Below are positions 40,071 to 52,809 of a stretch of 64,000 bases of DNA, in pieces. Each line of letters starts with the position of its first letter. Position 1 is the stretch's first letter. This DNA comes from Saccoglossus kowalevskii (taxonomy: Eukaryota; Hemichordata; Enteropneusta; Harrimaniidae), in the NCBI RefSeq assembly GCF_000003605.2, contig NW_003124905.1:464072-528071 (forward strand), given 5' to 3'. Both the position numbers and the translations under genes were made by a program. Below the pieces are notes generated by a model that saw only the letters and a list, made by a program, of their open reading frames with translations, had not been told where the DNA came from and searched no databases.

Positions 40071-43000
40071 CTAAAATAGCACATGTTTTTAGCATCACTT
40101 CACTGTAAATAAAACTTATAATGTCTTAATATTTAAAAACACGTGTTTTACATCGCAACTAGCGTATGATTATATACACCATATGTGATTTTAAGTAAAA
40201 TATTACGTTTTTAATTGCGAGTCTCTTAAAGGGTCTTTAATTTGACAAACATGTGTATAGTTTTAAAACGTTAAAATTTACAGTATCTTATCCAATCTTA
40301 CCATTGAATATGTAATTTGGGGACGTTGCATGAAGGAGATATGCCAATCAATCATATTTGATATCACGTGTTACGTTGTCCGACGAGGATCTGATAAATT
40401 ATAAAAAGAGATCATAATGCAGATTTAACGTGATTTATATGAACCAAGTTGTGCTTATGTTTCTATTTTGGAACATGCAAACTATCTTTGTTCGTACCCG
40501 ACCAAGACGACTGCTATCATACCGCATGACAGCCACATGACCTCACGTTTAGATTGCACAGTGTTGATTGTTTGTAACGATGGACGCGCATATGTGATAC
40601 ATATCACATATATCATGTTGTAACATGGGAACGAGGCTTGTTAACTTAAAGTGTTTTTTCATAAACAAACTTCGTTGATATTACATTAAACATTTATATT
40701 GTCAAATTTGTATTCTCATTTATACGTTAATAAAGTAAAAGAATGTATTTTGACCGATATTTAAGTTCATTCACATCGATAACGCCGCAATATCAGTTTA
40801 CAGTAAACTTCGCGAGTATATAAAAAATACCTACTGATTCGTGAATTTACTGATGTGGCGGCGTTAACCAAGTGAGTGAATTCACATATTCATCAAAGTA
40901 CATCGCCATTTACTGACACATAATATATGCGAAAGAATACATATTTGAGGTAATATAAACGAATGTGTTGATGAAAGAACTGTTTTAATGCAACGACATT
41001 CTCCGAGAAGTACGAGCGAGTGGTTGAAAGCGAGTTACGCAGCTAGAGCGTGAATACCGAGTGTGAACATTTCTGAAACAACAAATCGTTACTTAATTCG
41101 CGCGTGATTGGTTTCAAATAAATACATTGGCGGCGCCTATAATATCTAATGAAGCGACATGCACAGTCTGAAATACACACGCCTATGCTTTTTTTATCTT
41201 TTGTAACTATTACATGCGCGTTTCAGTTAATTAATGATTACGCAATTACTGCGTAACAGCAACATGCACGCTATAATGTCCCTCGTTGTATTCAGGCGTC
41301 GATGCAGTCAGTTGATTTTAATTAGATGGAATGTACATTTCAAAGTGTTACAATCAGAGACATGTTAGAATAAACAGTGAACCCATCAAATGCACTTATA
41401 TTGCTAGTACATAGATTTGTTTCAAGTTGTAGTCTATGATTGGATAGCAGTTTGTAATTATCCTCGGGCGGAGCTACGTCACAAGACGTTCAACGTTGCT
41501 AAGACGCACATCACTGTATATGCATTTATATGGGCTCTGTGCGCGCTGCTGAGAAACGCCGGTCGAGCCGGTGAAAATTCGAGAAAACAACACAACTTTG
41601 AAGTAATCCTGAACAACCAAATTTATATATGTTACACACGTAGGGCTAATCTTGTTACACTGTTCAGGGGAGTCTCAACAACCATCTCAAAGTACCGTTT
41701 TCTGTGAGTTGTTTGGCCTTTGTTTTCACCGCGAGGGTTGCCAAGTGGTGAAAATGCCCGGATGTCCGCCCTGAGGATAGTCAGTTACTGCAGACAATTC
41801 AAACTTAAATAATGGGTTAACGTTCGTATACATCGCCCCTCGTTAATAAGCTTTAATCCAAACTTAATTCTCATGACCAGTCTCACTGTACTGTCAGCGG
41901 CTTTAATTCGACCATTGGTCAAGCTACATGTTGGCGGCTGTCACAGTTGATTGATTTTGCAGATGATATCGATTCACAACTGGTAGTCAACAAGTCTGAA
42001 TTTGCGGCCAATTTTGTTTCATTTCACTATATCTTAGAATGGGCGTTGACGCCTAAGAAAACTTATATTCTATGGAGGCATTGTTCTGGGAATTTGGTAT
42101 GTAACTTAGTGTTGCAGTAAAATGTTTGCTGTTTTAATTGTTTTATAGTCAGTGTTGATGCGAAAAGTGAGTTGGGAATACGACTTGTTATTCACCGATA
42201 AGTTTGTTTTTTTTTCACCACACGAAATTGTGCAATTTGATTGGATGGCTACTTGGTGTTCAAGTGAGGTTGAATGTATATTGTCAGTTATCACAATAAT
42301 CACAATTTATTCATCATGAAATAATTAATAATATAAATGCACACTTTCCCCTCTGATGTAAATCAGTCTCGCTTCTAGGAGCAGTAGATAATACGAAGTT
42401 CAGTTTCAGGGCATAACGCCATCTTGACATTGCCATAATTTGCATTCACACCTAATAACTTTTTTTTTTTAAATTTTAGATGCATTTGTTTGCAGAGGCT
42501 ATGTGACTTCGCCGCCTTATCTGTATTCGTGACTTCATTATGCAAATCATTATCACGTGTTGTGTAATTGTCACTAGAATGCGCCAAACACTGGAATTAG
42601 CGGAATTTTAGTGTAAGTCTGACAGTCACCCGACAACTTCGGTAACACGACAACACGACAACACGAGTCTAAGCTGTCGCTCACTGCTGGCGTCAAAAAC
42701 TGAATTTCTGGTTGGACGGTAGAAACGGACTAAATTGCAAAATCAATATTTAGTTTGAATCATTTTATATTGAGTTTAGTCTGAGACGCTCATAAGACTC
42801 ATGAGCTGTTCTCGCTACCGCCATTGGGTTCCTTCTATTTGAATTTCTAGAACGACTGTTTTTTTCATGCTATGAATGTGTCCAAACTAACTTCGATCAG
42901 CTAGCATTACGTACTCCTTAGGTTAGTAGTGTTTAGCACATACCCGCAACAGAATTCGAACTGCAATGCATGGCAGTATCTATTTTAGCAGACAAAATAA

Positions 43001-45583
43001 CCAGCTTCGTCAATAACGGCGCAATACTCCAGGTTTACTTCTGCATAGCTCACCAACGTCACAATTAACAGGTTTAATTTCAAATAAAGTTATTCAAAAT
43101 CAAAAAGAGCTTTCAGACACTACGATTTCAAGGAGGCTTTAAATAGAGAAATTACAGTCACCCAATCTTTATATATAAATCCTGATATCAAACTCAATCG
43201 TCTTTTTCACAAACATATTATTGCACGCAAATACGGGTAAGTATCTATTCTTTTTGTTCATCAAATATAAATCGATGGACTTAGTTGTACACTATCGCCA
43301 TTAGAAAGTACATTTCGAATGTATTGGCAATAACATGGCGAGTAATTGTATTGCGTTTCAATATTGGCTTCAATTCATTCCGTCGCATTTGCTTTCATCT
43401 TTCATTATACCGCTGATCTTGCGCAGGAAATGAATGCATTTAACATGGACATCCTAATGACATGTTATATATAATGCACGTTGTCTGTGGTTATATATCG
43501 TTTTCAAACTATGTGAAGTATTATATCAGATTTACTTTATTATTATCTTAAACTGAGATTCATGGGTTCTGGAGAAATAATGCTTTCCAGTTCCGGGATA
43601 CATCTAAGTGGTTGACAATTACGCCAATTCCACTCTGCGGTGACAACTGTTCGGGCGCCACTTTTTAAATTTGACTAATTTAGCGTAATTCGTCTTTATT
43701 CGTGAATGTTTCCTCATGTGTCAGCTCCACAAATTATCGATGTTTTTCCATTTCAATAGCAGTCAGCGCGAAATTGCTAGCTCAGCTAAACATCGTTTAT
43801 TGGTCGCAAATATGTACTTTTATGTGTGTCAATTCAGTTGTTGTGAAATTATACCAATTGCTCGTTTTTTATTAATTATTAATCAATTATATGCTAATTT
43901 ATCTTTAAAAAATAATAATTAAGAAACTGGGAGAAAAGCAACCTATCTTATTATTGGGAGTGCTTCCTTTAAACTTTCGCTTTAGTGTATGCTGGCTTGA
44001 GGGCAAACACGTGGTGGTGACACTACAACTGAACAAATAGTGTTTCTCGACTCAGGAAAGGAAAGTTAGTAACAGTTGGTTTACTTGGAGAAAATCGAAT
44101 ACCTGTATTGTCGAGTTGCAAGTTTTTCACGTTGTCATAATTAAAAGCTCGGTGCTGGTACACAAAATACGATCGTCAGTTGGAAAATATGTGCAACACG
44201 GTACAGTCGATACTGTAAATGGAATGCATCTGTAAGCGCATGGTAAATTCAGTTCATCAATTCAGTTTGTTAATGCCTCAAAATCGACTTTATTTCAACT
44301 CGTTGAAAAAAAAAAACATCAATTACACCAGACATGTGGAATCTATACATTTAAGCTAATGTCATATGCTTGCCGAATTATATAGCAGTTCGAAACAGTT
44401 AAACAGCGCAGTCTGCAATATTTACGTTGCAATATTATATATAGAAGATTGCTTACATATTTGCAAACAAATTATGATTAGTTTTGTGACCTAAAATGAT
44501 ATATGTCTTATTGTGAAGATTTATCACTCCAAGTTGTACAACAACATACAATACACCATATGAATTATTGATATGCGATGAATTATACATAGAAATCTTA
44601 TAAATCCCATGAATCCTACCTAATAATTCATATGTGTATAAAACCGCATATGTAAAAATGGAGACGCGCGGAGCTACATGATTTGCATCGTTATGGTGTG
44701 CATGAGAGACAATCTGAGCTGGTGCGGTTCGCAGTTGACAACGGTGACTTCGAATTTCTAAATGGGCGTTTGTGTTACAATAGTAGAACTAAAACAAGTC
44801 ATCGTCAGTGTTAAATTATAAACGCTACGCTACTGCAGCGTGTATGTTTAATTCAGTTTATATTCTGTTGGCGTCTTTGACCTTTATTTATAAATGCAAA
44901 TGGTGCACCCTGGTGGACAGTAGACATATAAACAAGAGTTTTTTTCTTCTTAAATTTGATTCCGTTTAACGCATTGTATTCTTTAATAAAATAATGCGTT
45001 GTGTCGGAGTAGTCACGTAGTCACGTGCTAAATCTTTTATATGACGTCACCAAAGCTGCTGAAATTTGCAGAACATTGCTCGGTGTATATATTTCGAATA
45101 AAAGAGCAATGCAAAACAAGTACGGAGACGAGGTAAAGTGTTGAGTACACGTATATAACGGGGTTGTTGTCAGAACTTCGTAATAAGTGCGCATGTTGCG
45201 ACCACCGTATCGACCAACGCTTATTTTACTATAGGCAGATCTCAAAGAATATTCAAGATGTAATTTTCATAAATAAAACTGTTGTTTTTTTCTCGTGAAC
45301 TGTATTACTGACACGAATCTAATGATACATTTACCGATATTTTCCGTTTCTTTTTTTTCCTATAAAAAAATAAACGCTTTCTAATTAATATGTTACTTGT
45401 ATTTATAAATTATTGAGTACCTGTGTATAATACCAAAACGTCATACCATGCTAATCTTGGGATAATGCCGCATGTACAAGGACGCATATTAAATTAGCTA
45501 AATCTGTTACGATGTGCATCAACAATTTGTTAGCCCTTGTTTTGGATACGGGTAATAAATATATATAATACAATATATCTTAA

Positions 45584-45624
45584 TGTATATATATATATAT
45601 ATATATATCTATATATCTATATAT
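45584..45624. repeat. (TA)n microsatellite
   Basis: TA run passing into TATATC repeats. Confidence 0.85.
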
Positions 45625-46118
45625 CGGGAACTAATATATGACAACTTACTCTGCTATGATTGCGGGAGGGGAGGGAATGTAGCAGCATCATCCTTGACCC
45701 CTCCCTTTCTACCCGCTATCTTACTTATGTATGTACAGATTACCTTTAATCCTATGTTAAGGGAAATCGAGTCTCCTGAGAAAATTTAATCTCCCCCAAT
45801 ACTCGCGGGTATGCGATCATGTTTTCTATGGTCGATATAGTCATGTTGATATTCGTGGAATGTACCAACTTGAGGTGGGTACGAGTGGAGAGTTCCTTGG
45901 GATTACGCGCCGTAATTGAAATATACAAATAAAAGAGCTGGTGGTTGATCATGGTAAATGAAATGAATGCGACACACGCAATGCATCACGGGATGTGATA
46001 TGGCGTAACACGTTGATTGAACGTGAAAACTAACACTCGACACGATCTTAGATTAATATGGTGAATACACATGACAACGATTTACTAGACTACAATACCC
46101 AAAGTGAATGTTACTTAC

Positions 46119-46812
46119 AGCGCGATGCACCACCAACCGTCAAAAAATATTCAAGAAATTTCTCTGAACCATCAGACGGGTATAATCCTTTCTTTCCTTC
46201 GACAGAATGAAAACCAACCGTCCTGTGGTCAATAACAGCATAGTACATTGCAAAACCAATAATGTAGTTGTGCTCGTCTTCGGCGTCGAATAACATCCCG
46301 ACTATGTTCACTTCGAAGTATTCTAAAACCCGCAAAAGGGCGCTGGTCAGTTTACCCATGGGTGCGTAGGTTCGTACAAGAGTCGCAAATATTTCGCGGT
46401 CGCTAAGTATTGGATCTTCAGCCGCCCCAGAAAGCACTGGTATATTCCAATAGGTAGCGAGTGCGGATACCATCTCTACAGATAACCAGCAGGCGGGGCC
46501 AATAAATGCATCGGGGTCCCATTGGTTTTGCATTTTGGTGACTTCTAAAGTGGTTGTGACACGATCACATGTTGTATCATTGAAGACTATCTTCAAACGG
46601 TCGTTTGGCAGGATATACGCATTATCGTTGATTTTGTCAACAGCTATCTCGATCGCCGGCAAAACTCGCTGCTTGTCGTAAGGCCCCGTTCCGTACTGAT
46701 CAGATCCTTCGAGCAAGGTGACGAGCACGAACTCTTCGGCGAGTGCCAGGTACCAGAGATTTGAAATAGCGAAGAGGAGAAGAATCAACCGACCTGCCAT
46801 TGTGAATGACAT
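46119..46812 (-). CDS. First coding exon of a natriuretic-peptide-receptor / receptor-guanylate-cyclase-like gene (gene 1)
   Basis: The exon encodes a secreted or membrane-receptor N-terminus: a hydrophobic signal peptide (MAGRLILLLF... to about residue 21, then AEE), followed by the first lobe of an ANF-receptor-type ligand-binding domain. Counting from the second of two adjacent in-frame ATGs (46800), a conserved core AFIGPAC lies at residues 98-104, with Cys78 and Cys104 placed as the usual disulphide pair. YWNIPVLSG follows at 117-125 and an N-glycosylation sequon NDT is at 74-76. The ATG at 46812 has A at -3; the one at 46800 has A at -3 and G at +4; an earlier ATG at 46857 has a poor context. 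The exon ends at GCT|GTAAGT (donor at 46118), phase 1. Read-through would stop within two codons. An AT-rich TATA-like stretch lies about 110 bp upstream (46919-46932). Family members bind peptides outside the cell and make cGMP inside; the cyclase part is not seen here. Class C GPCRs and ionotropic glutamate receptors share the fold but fit less well. Confidence 0.85.
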
Positions 46813-46968
46813 GGTTGCTTTAATCGGACACCGTACGCCGTACGCGGCGCAGTACATACACGAATTGATTTACAATACGCGCGGGTAGACAGTGTTATTT
46901 ACGAGAACATAAGGAGATTGTATAATATATATTTCATGACAAATTAAATTAATATATCTGTTCCTTTA

Positions 46969-48709
46969 CATGGAAAAAGCAATTTCAATAAACTATGTTA
47001 AAAAAATCATTCATAATAGATAGCCGTATCATTTATTTTTAGCAGCAGGCGTGGAGTCTTGATTCATTAATATGTATCTAGTGACATACATATTTATATC
47101 TTGAAGACAGTTACTGCGCATGTGATATTTTATCATTTAATTTTTTTTTATTTTTAAATATATTTCTATTTAACAATGTGACAGCGGAGGAAGTTACCCG
47201 AAATCTTCAGTTCAATTGACTGGAGCAGTCGATCACTTTGTTTTATTGTTTACGTTTCACGTTTAGTTTTAGTTTTTAGAATCCGAAACGCTTAGCACAT
47301 CTCGCATTTTTTACATGTAGAGTTGTGTGAGACAAGTTTTGTAAATGATCAAAGCGGGAGTTAAAACTGAAAATCCTGCCAGTGGTCGTCGTACAGAAGC
47401 GTTCGAATTCTCGCGACAATTGCGTTCACACGTGTTGTATACGTGTTGTATACGTCGCAACGAACTCATACCCAAAACAATGCGTCACAATGACCATGGC
47501 GTATTACTGTTGTTCCGATAATTCAGTCACAGTTCGGTCACTTTTCTAGTAGTCTTTGTCAGACTTGTAGATAATGCGGAGCTAACATGCTTTGCTAACT
47601 TATTCTATAATTCGCGAACATGCAATCGATCTGTTCCTAGATAGTAGGTTGCATCGTAGCATCGCTAACACTGTTGGTGTGATTAAATTTACAGCATATA
47701 ATATGAGCATCAACTTCTCAAGTACATGTGATAATCACAGACGTAAACTTTAACAGATAACGCCAGGTAGATATTAATGCATTTGTTGAGCGCGGAGTTT
47801 ATGTTTGCTGTACGAATAACAAGTTAATCTGTCTACCGAGTGATATTAATTCATTTTATGAAACACTACCATTATGTAAACAGACAGTTAACAGAATAAT
47901 TTATAAACTGAGAACAGGTATCGTGACATGCTTGTATGTCTAATTATCTAATTTGGTGACAATGGTGACGATTGATCGTTTGATTTCACTGTCAACTTAG
48001 TAATATATTGCAGTAATTGCCATCCATTTAACGTTCCGTATAATGAATGCATAAACAGAACATTATGAAAATGTTATTAATTTGTAAAATATTTTCCCCG
48101 GATAACCATCGCAATTCACTGATTCAAAACAAAAAGAAATGGTTTTATTTTATATAGAATACATTTTTTTTTTATATATTATATATCAATATATGCGGGC
48201 ATTTGAGGAGACTTTGTGATTGGTCAAGTTGTTTTTCATAAAACTGAGTGTACTACAAGTTTGTGAATTATTTTCATAAGTATATCAACGTCAACATAAA
48301 AAAATATTGTTTATTGAAGTGTTGTAAAAGATGGGCCGACTCATAACTTCAGTAATTGAAAAATATTATTTTCACAGTAATTAATTTGTGATTAATACAA
48401 TTTGTCAATTTGAATAATAATTAGAATCATGCTTGAACTAAATCAAATACGTAAATATTACGTTGGTGGCAGTATAACTGATGTTTACTGATAGATAAGC
48501 TACGGCTACGATGACGCTCACTTTCGTTACTGGTCTGTTCGGGGTCGAGGCTATAGAATGTCTTAAAGACTTGATATGCAGCAAAAAGGTCATCAATCAA
48601 CTAAGGTCCAAGTTCTCTGGTTCTCGGCGACCCCTGCGAATGCCAAGTATGACGCAGGTAACTGGTAATCGCCATGTTGTTCCACTGGGCCAGGATACCG
48701 GCCCAAAGG
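46969..48709. other. No gene seen
   Basis: Upstream side of gene 1. A 12-bp tandem duplication (ACGTGTTGTATA twice) occurs near 47.43 kb. Nothing else. Confidence 0.5.
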
Positions 48710-48968
48710 CACGTGACTGAGTGACGTAATTTGAAAACATTCCAAGTTCCATTCTACATACGTAAAAGTGTCTCCACGTCCATTCATTATGCCTGCTTAG
48801 ACTACAAGGATAAGCGCTGACGTCAGGTAACCAAGCGAAATAGAACAAGCAGCGAGAACGTGATGGACCAATCAGAATGCATGGTCCATTACTAGTTACC
48901 GGCCTCCTGTGGCTTGGTGCGCCATGACACTTAGGGCGGGAACCAGCCAAAGGTCCCAAGGTATATAG
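48710..48968 (+). promoter_or_regulatory. Promoter-like cluster of transcription-factor motifs
   Basis: In plus-strand order: CACGTG (48710), TGACGTAA (48722), perfect CRE TGACGTCA (48818), CCAAT (48868), GGGCGG (48934) and TATATAG (48962). The region is richer in G+C than its surroundings. This order and spacing are those of a classic pol II promoter, with a start predicted near 48990. No coding sequence is recognised to the right. It could belong to a non-coding transcript, an unrecognised 5' exon or a mobile element. Confidence 0.35.
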
Positions 48969-50320
48969 CGCCATCAAAGTCAGCGCACACTTAATATATA
49001 ATTGTACGTTTTAGCGCCTTCACCACTATTATATAGCGGAGCCATTGAGGGCGTCATAGTATTGACGAAGTTCAGATAAAAAGGTTATACGAAAAACACG
49101 TCTTTAAGAGCAAAAAACACGCACGAATAGACTAATAGACTATTTGCGGATTTCTGTGTCATGTGTTTTTTGTTCAAATACGTCAAAAAATGAGATTCGC
49201 CATTTGTGTCGTCTTTGTTTGTAGCTAGTTTTCATATAACGACTAAGATAATCCTCTAAGTGTATAAATATCCTCAAAGTTTTTGTAGGTAAACAATCGA
49301 CTTACAGCGTGACCCTGAAAATGTACTGTCACCTCTTGTTCACATTTGAATAAGCATAAGCCGTTGTCACGTCGGTGCCGTCATGCACAAATTTTGAACG
49401 AGCCTGCAGCGTTACCGATCACATATTATAACGCGCACTACACATCCGCAAATCGTAGATTTAAAAATCGGAATAACACATTTCGAAAGAACATAAGTCG
49501 CGATTTTATAAAAATTCAAAGGCGCTTCACTATATGAAAACGTAGTCTCAAAACGTCATCAAAATGTCTCGCGGGCCGTAATGTCCTGTACACATTTGAG
49601 ATGAGTTATATTGTTGAGTGTAATGCCACAGAGAAACATGTTATTAGACTAATCAAAGCATGCCGTCTCTGATGCAAGTACAGTGAAAGTAATATGTCCA
49701 ATATGTACTAAGATAATTTATCTTTCATTCTTTCATTTTATTTATTTATAGAAGCCGAGTGCCACAAAAAGCTGTGTTGAAAATACGAAGGAATAGACAC
49801 ACTTTTAAACCACACTTTTTTAATGAGTTAATATACGATAAATTTAATACAGATCATACATTTTCATGAATCTGATACTAGGTTATCATACTGTTTCGTG
49901 ATTCTTAAAACACAATAAAGAGGTGTAAATTGTAAATAGAATTCCCTTATATGTTGAATTTTATATTAAGAAATAAAAAGGCGAAAGTTTATTAGGTTAA
50001 CCATATGTGACGTAGTACCCCTAAAATGACATGTACGTTACTGTGTTAAAATAAATTTGAAATACAAAGTAAAGCTAACTAAGCGATTTTGACATAATAA
50101 TTTGTTTATCCAACATTGTATACTAATAATAAATGCGTGTTAGAAAATCTGTATTTTTTGAGGCGAAATGAACATTACCCACACAAATACGATGTTTACA
50201 AATAGCAAATGCGTACCGCATACATTCAGGTTTATAAATGGGAGAGATCAGGCACAAATATGTAAATGAATATTATCGACACACACCTTATTGGACGGAA
50301 TGTGTGTGGCTAAAAATTCA
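48969..50320. other. No gene seen
   Basis: Sequence between the promoter-like cluster and the LINE end; no supported coding frame. Confidence 0.5.
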
Positions 50321-50738
50321 TATTGTATTGACATTTGGGGAAACACTTATACTACCTTCCTGCAGCTATTACTTTTGCTTCAAAAGAAAATTGTCCGCCT
50401 AATAACTTTTTCAAACTACCGCGCCCATACTGCCCTTTGGTATTATTGACATTCACAAACTCTCTAAATTCAATACTTGCCTGTTCACCTTTGACCTTCT
50501 TAAAAATCGCTTCGCACATGATATGAATCACTACTTAGATCCCCTTCCACACAATTACCCAACCCGACTCGCCATTGAAAACAATTTTTACATTCCACAA
50601 GTGCATTTAACTCAAAGTAAACATAATATCAAATACCCAGTTACAAAGCACTTGAATGCACTTCCCAATCACATTAAAAATATTACACATAGACACATGT
50701 TTAAAATTACATTAAAATCCCTCCTACTAAATGAGTAA
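50321..50738 (+). mobile_element. Decayed 3' end of a non-LTR retrotransposon (LINE) reverse transcriptase
   Basis: Translation from 50321 gives YCIDIWGNTYTTF, then LQKKIVRLITF and a pattern HTA..., the usual region following the catalytic core of Jockey/CR1-group LINE reverse transcriptases. A one-base frameshift at about 50431-50440 moves the reading frame, which then continues IDIHKLSKFNTCLFTFDLL, HNYPTRLAIENNFYIPQ and a final LPNHIKNITHRHMF...LLLNE with TAA at 50736-50738. The HNYPTR...IPQ...LPNHIKN arrangement is the typical LINE C-terminal tail. Only about 140 codons remain, so it is 5'-truncated as usual for LINEs. The stop codon is followed at once by a tetranucleotide tract, consistent with the element's own 3' tail. 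The exact clade is uncertain. Confidence 0.75.
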
Positions 50739-50789
50739 CATTCATTCATTCATTCATTCATTCATTCATTCATTCATTCATTCATCAAC

Positions 50790-50852
<63 letters not shown>

Positions 50853-50863
50853 TTCAGTTATCC

Positions 50864-50928
<65 letters not shown>

Positions 50929-50939
50929 TTCAGTTATCC

Positions 50940-51004
<65 letters not shown>

Positions 51005-51049
51005 TTTGTTCAGTTATCCAGTTATTTATTTATCTATTCATTCAGTTAT
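50739..51049 (+). repeat. (ATTC)n then (TTTA)n tract, the tail of the LINE
   Basis: About twelve ATTC repeats run from 50740 to 50785, then (TTTA)n to about 51049. The TTTA tract is interrupted three times by the same CAGTTATCCA island at 50855, 50931 and 51011, spaced 76 and 80 bp. The tract therefore grew in blocks of about 78 bp, not only by slippage of 4 bp. Open frames through it are artefacts of the 4-bp repeat. Confidence 0.9.
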
Positions 51050-51918
51050 TTACTAATTGATCAAATAATTGATAAAATATTTCATCAACAGTTTGTTATT
51101 TTACTTTACATTATTTCACTTATTTAATTATATTTCATTATATTTCTCAGTCATGCAGACACTTTCTGTGTATAACGCTCGGCGGGGACATGTCTATTTC
51201 CGTGTCCCTCACCAGTTGCATTCCTACAAAGCAATATTTTATTTATATATCCATTTCTGTACATTAATATTTATTTAATTTCCTTATGTTACTGGTGAAA
51301 TATATTTCAAACTTTCAAACAGTATGATGAGCGGTATTTTGGTTTAAATTGAGACAAAAATAACAAAAAATCAAATCATTACATTAATTATATTTTTGTA
51401 ATGTACGTATATATTCAGTTACATATAAAACATATTAAGAAGGCATTGAATTTCTGAATGACATTAATATATTCATTCACATTTAAAATCGAGTTCGCAT
51501 AACGGCACAAACTTTTCGGTGCCACGATAATTATATCCTATGTATTAACATTTTTATTACGAAATAGCGAAGAGAAAATGCTAATGAACATGATAAATGT
51601 AGTTATTATTAGTAGTAATATTAGTAGTAACTGTTTCCCAGATGTTCAGTCAATTTTCTCAGCGTTTTGCTTATTTTGTACAGGAGTAACGTGCATATTT
51701 TACTGATGTTTTCTGAACATGTAACATGGACCACATTAGTTGCAACAGTGAGCCAAATGCAAAATAAAAACCATTAGTAAAGAAACTTAGCAAACTTGGT
51801 CTACCAACACTAAATTGTAATTCACTGCCGACACAACTAAAACATTTTTTGAAAAGACTACCACTTTGCTATCTATAATACTAGATTGTGTGGCGCTTGT
51901 CTCTATATATATATATAT

Positions 51919-52456
51919 TGTTCACGTAATAGTATTATGAATCATCTAGGCGCCGAAATGACAGTGTAAATACTATGAGTTTATTATCACGGGGGAAAAT
52001 TCTTTCTCTCTGGGTTCTCCACACTTGCTAGGGGGGAATCTCGTCTCGTCTCTATATCTCGTCCCCTTGAGGTGCGGGATCGGGAAAGTCACTTATACTT
52101 TACAGTCAAATAAGACACACACAGCGAAATACGTTTCAACTCTCGTCTTAGTCGGTCATTCGAGCACTCTATAAGACACGGCGCCCTGGGGAAAAATCCC
52201 CAAGACTATCGCAAGGCTGACCCAAGACTCTCTTAGACTGCGTCAAGGCTCGCCCCAAGGCTCTCCAGGACTGCACTCTCTCGACTGCGTCTGTCGTGCT
52301 GTACTCCCCAAGACCAACTCAAACTCTCTTTATTCATTTTCAAAACTCTAACCAATTACAATGCAGTAAAAAGACTCTAGGGCGTAACCTTCAATCATAA
52401 AGCCAATCACACTAAGTACTGAATACGTCATATATTTTGATTAATCGTTCACTACA
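51919..52456 (-). mobile_element. Probable solo LTR of an LTR retrotransposon
   Basis: Read on the minus strand, this 538-bp block starts TGTAGTGAACGATTAATC and ends ACTATTACGTGAACA, giving the TG...CA ends of an LTR. It is clearly richer in G+C than the flanks. It contains inverted CCAAT boxes (GATTGG, AATTGG) in its first 100 bp, AATGAATAAAGAG shortly after, and a second AATAAA about 75 bp before the end. A middle portion has repeated AAGACTCTC/AAGGCTC-like words. There are no internal genes beside it and no second copy within the window, hence 'solo'. A target-site duplication is not visible: the left flank is an (AT)n run, the right flank TTAATAAC. A non-autonomous DNA element is the alternative. 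Confidence 0.45.
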
Positions 52457-52644
52457 TTAATAACTATGAATACCAACTGGCAGAATCGATAGAATAGCGA
52501 CGGTTATCTCGTAATTAGTTCCAAATCACTGAGCCAAGTTCCGTCCAAAACTTCAAATAGACCTAATCGATGACAGACATAACACAGCAATTCACTAATA
52601 ATCAGCTAATTAAGTCGACCAACAGTTACGCAAAAACAAATTCA

Positions 52645-52809
52645 TGACATTATTACGAGAATCCCTCGAATTATGCACTAAGACAATACAGCTAGAGTAT
52701 GAGGTCGATGCGCGGCGTGCTGTCTGAGTGCACATTTTGAGGTATTCTCGTAATAACCTTATTATTATGCATCTTTTCCTTCCTAGGATACCTCATGGGA
52801 ATGCCGAAC
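52645..52809 (+). mobile_element. Foldback element family A, copy with short body
   Basis: TTATTACGAGAATCCCTCGA, ATTATGCACTAAGACA on the left pairs with TGTCTGAGTGCACATTTTGA, GGTATTCTCGTAATAACC on the right. This is the best-preserved palindrome of the family. It continues with CTTTTCCTTCCTAGGATACC and TCATGGGAATGCCGAA, then diverges from the other copies at about 52810. Confidence 0.7.

Larger units (their letters stand above)
34013..46118. other. Long stretch with no gene recognised
   Basis: Twelve kilobases downstream of gene 1 exon 1 (on its strand). I looked for receptor continuation, transmembrane, kinase-homology and cyclase sequence and saw none, but short exons could escape. Only simple repeats and a small perfect-arm hairpin (ATATGTGATA...TATCACATAT, about 40590-40611) were noted. 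Confidence 0.45.

Noticed and set aside
42950-42980. Minus-strand GTTCGAATTC resembling a tRNA T-loop
   Set aside because: The flanking bases do not form a 5-bp T stem or an acceptor stem.
48597-48977. 126-codon minus-strand open frame
   Set aside because: It overlaps the GC-rich promoter-like region, has no recognised domain, signal peptide or splice context, and overlaps other frames of similar length.
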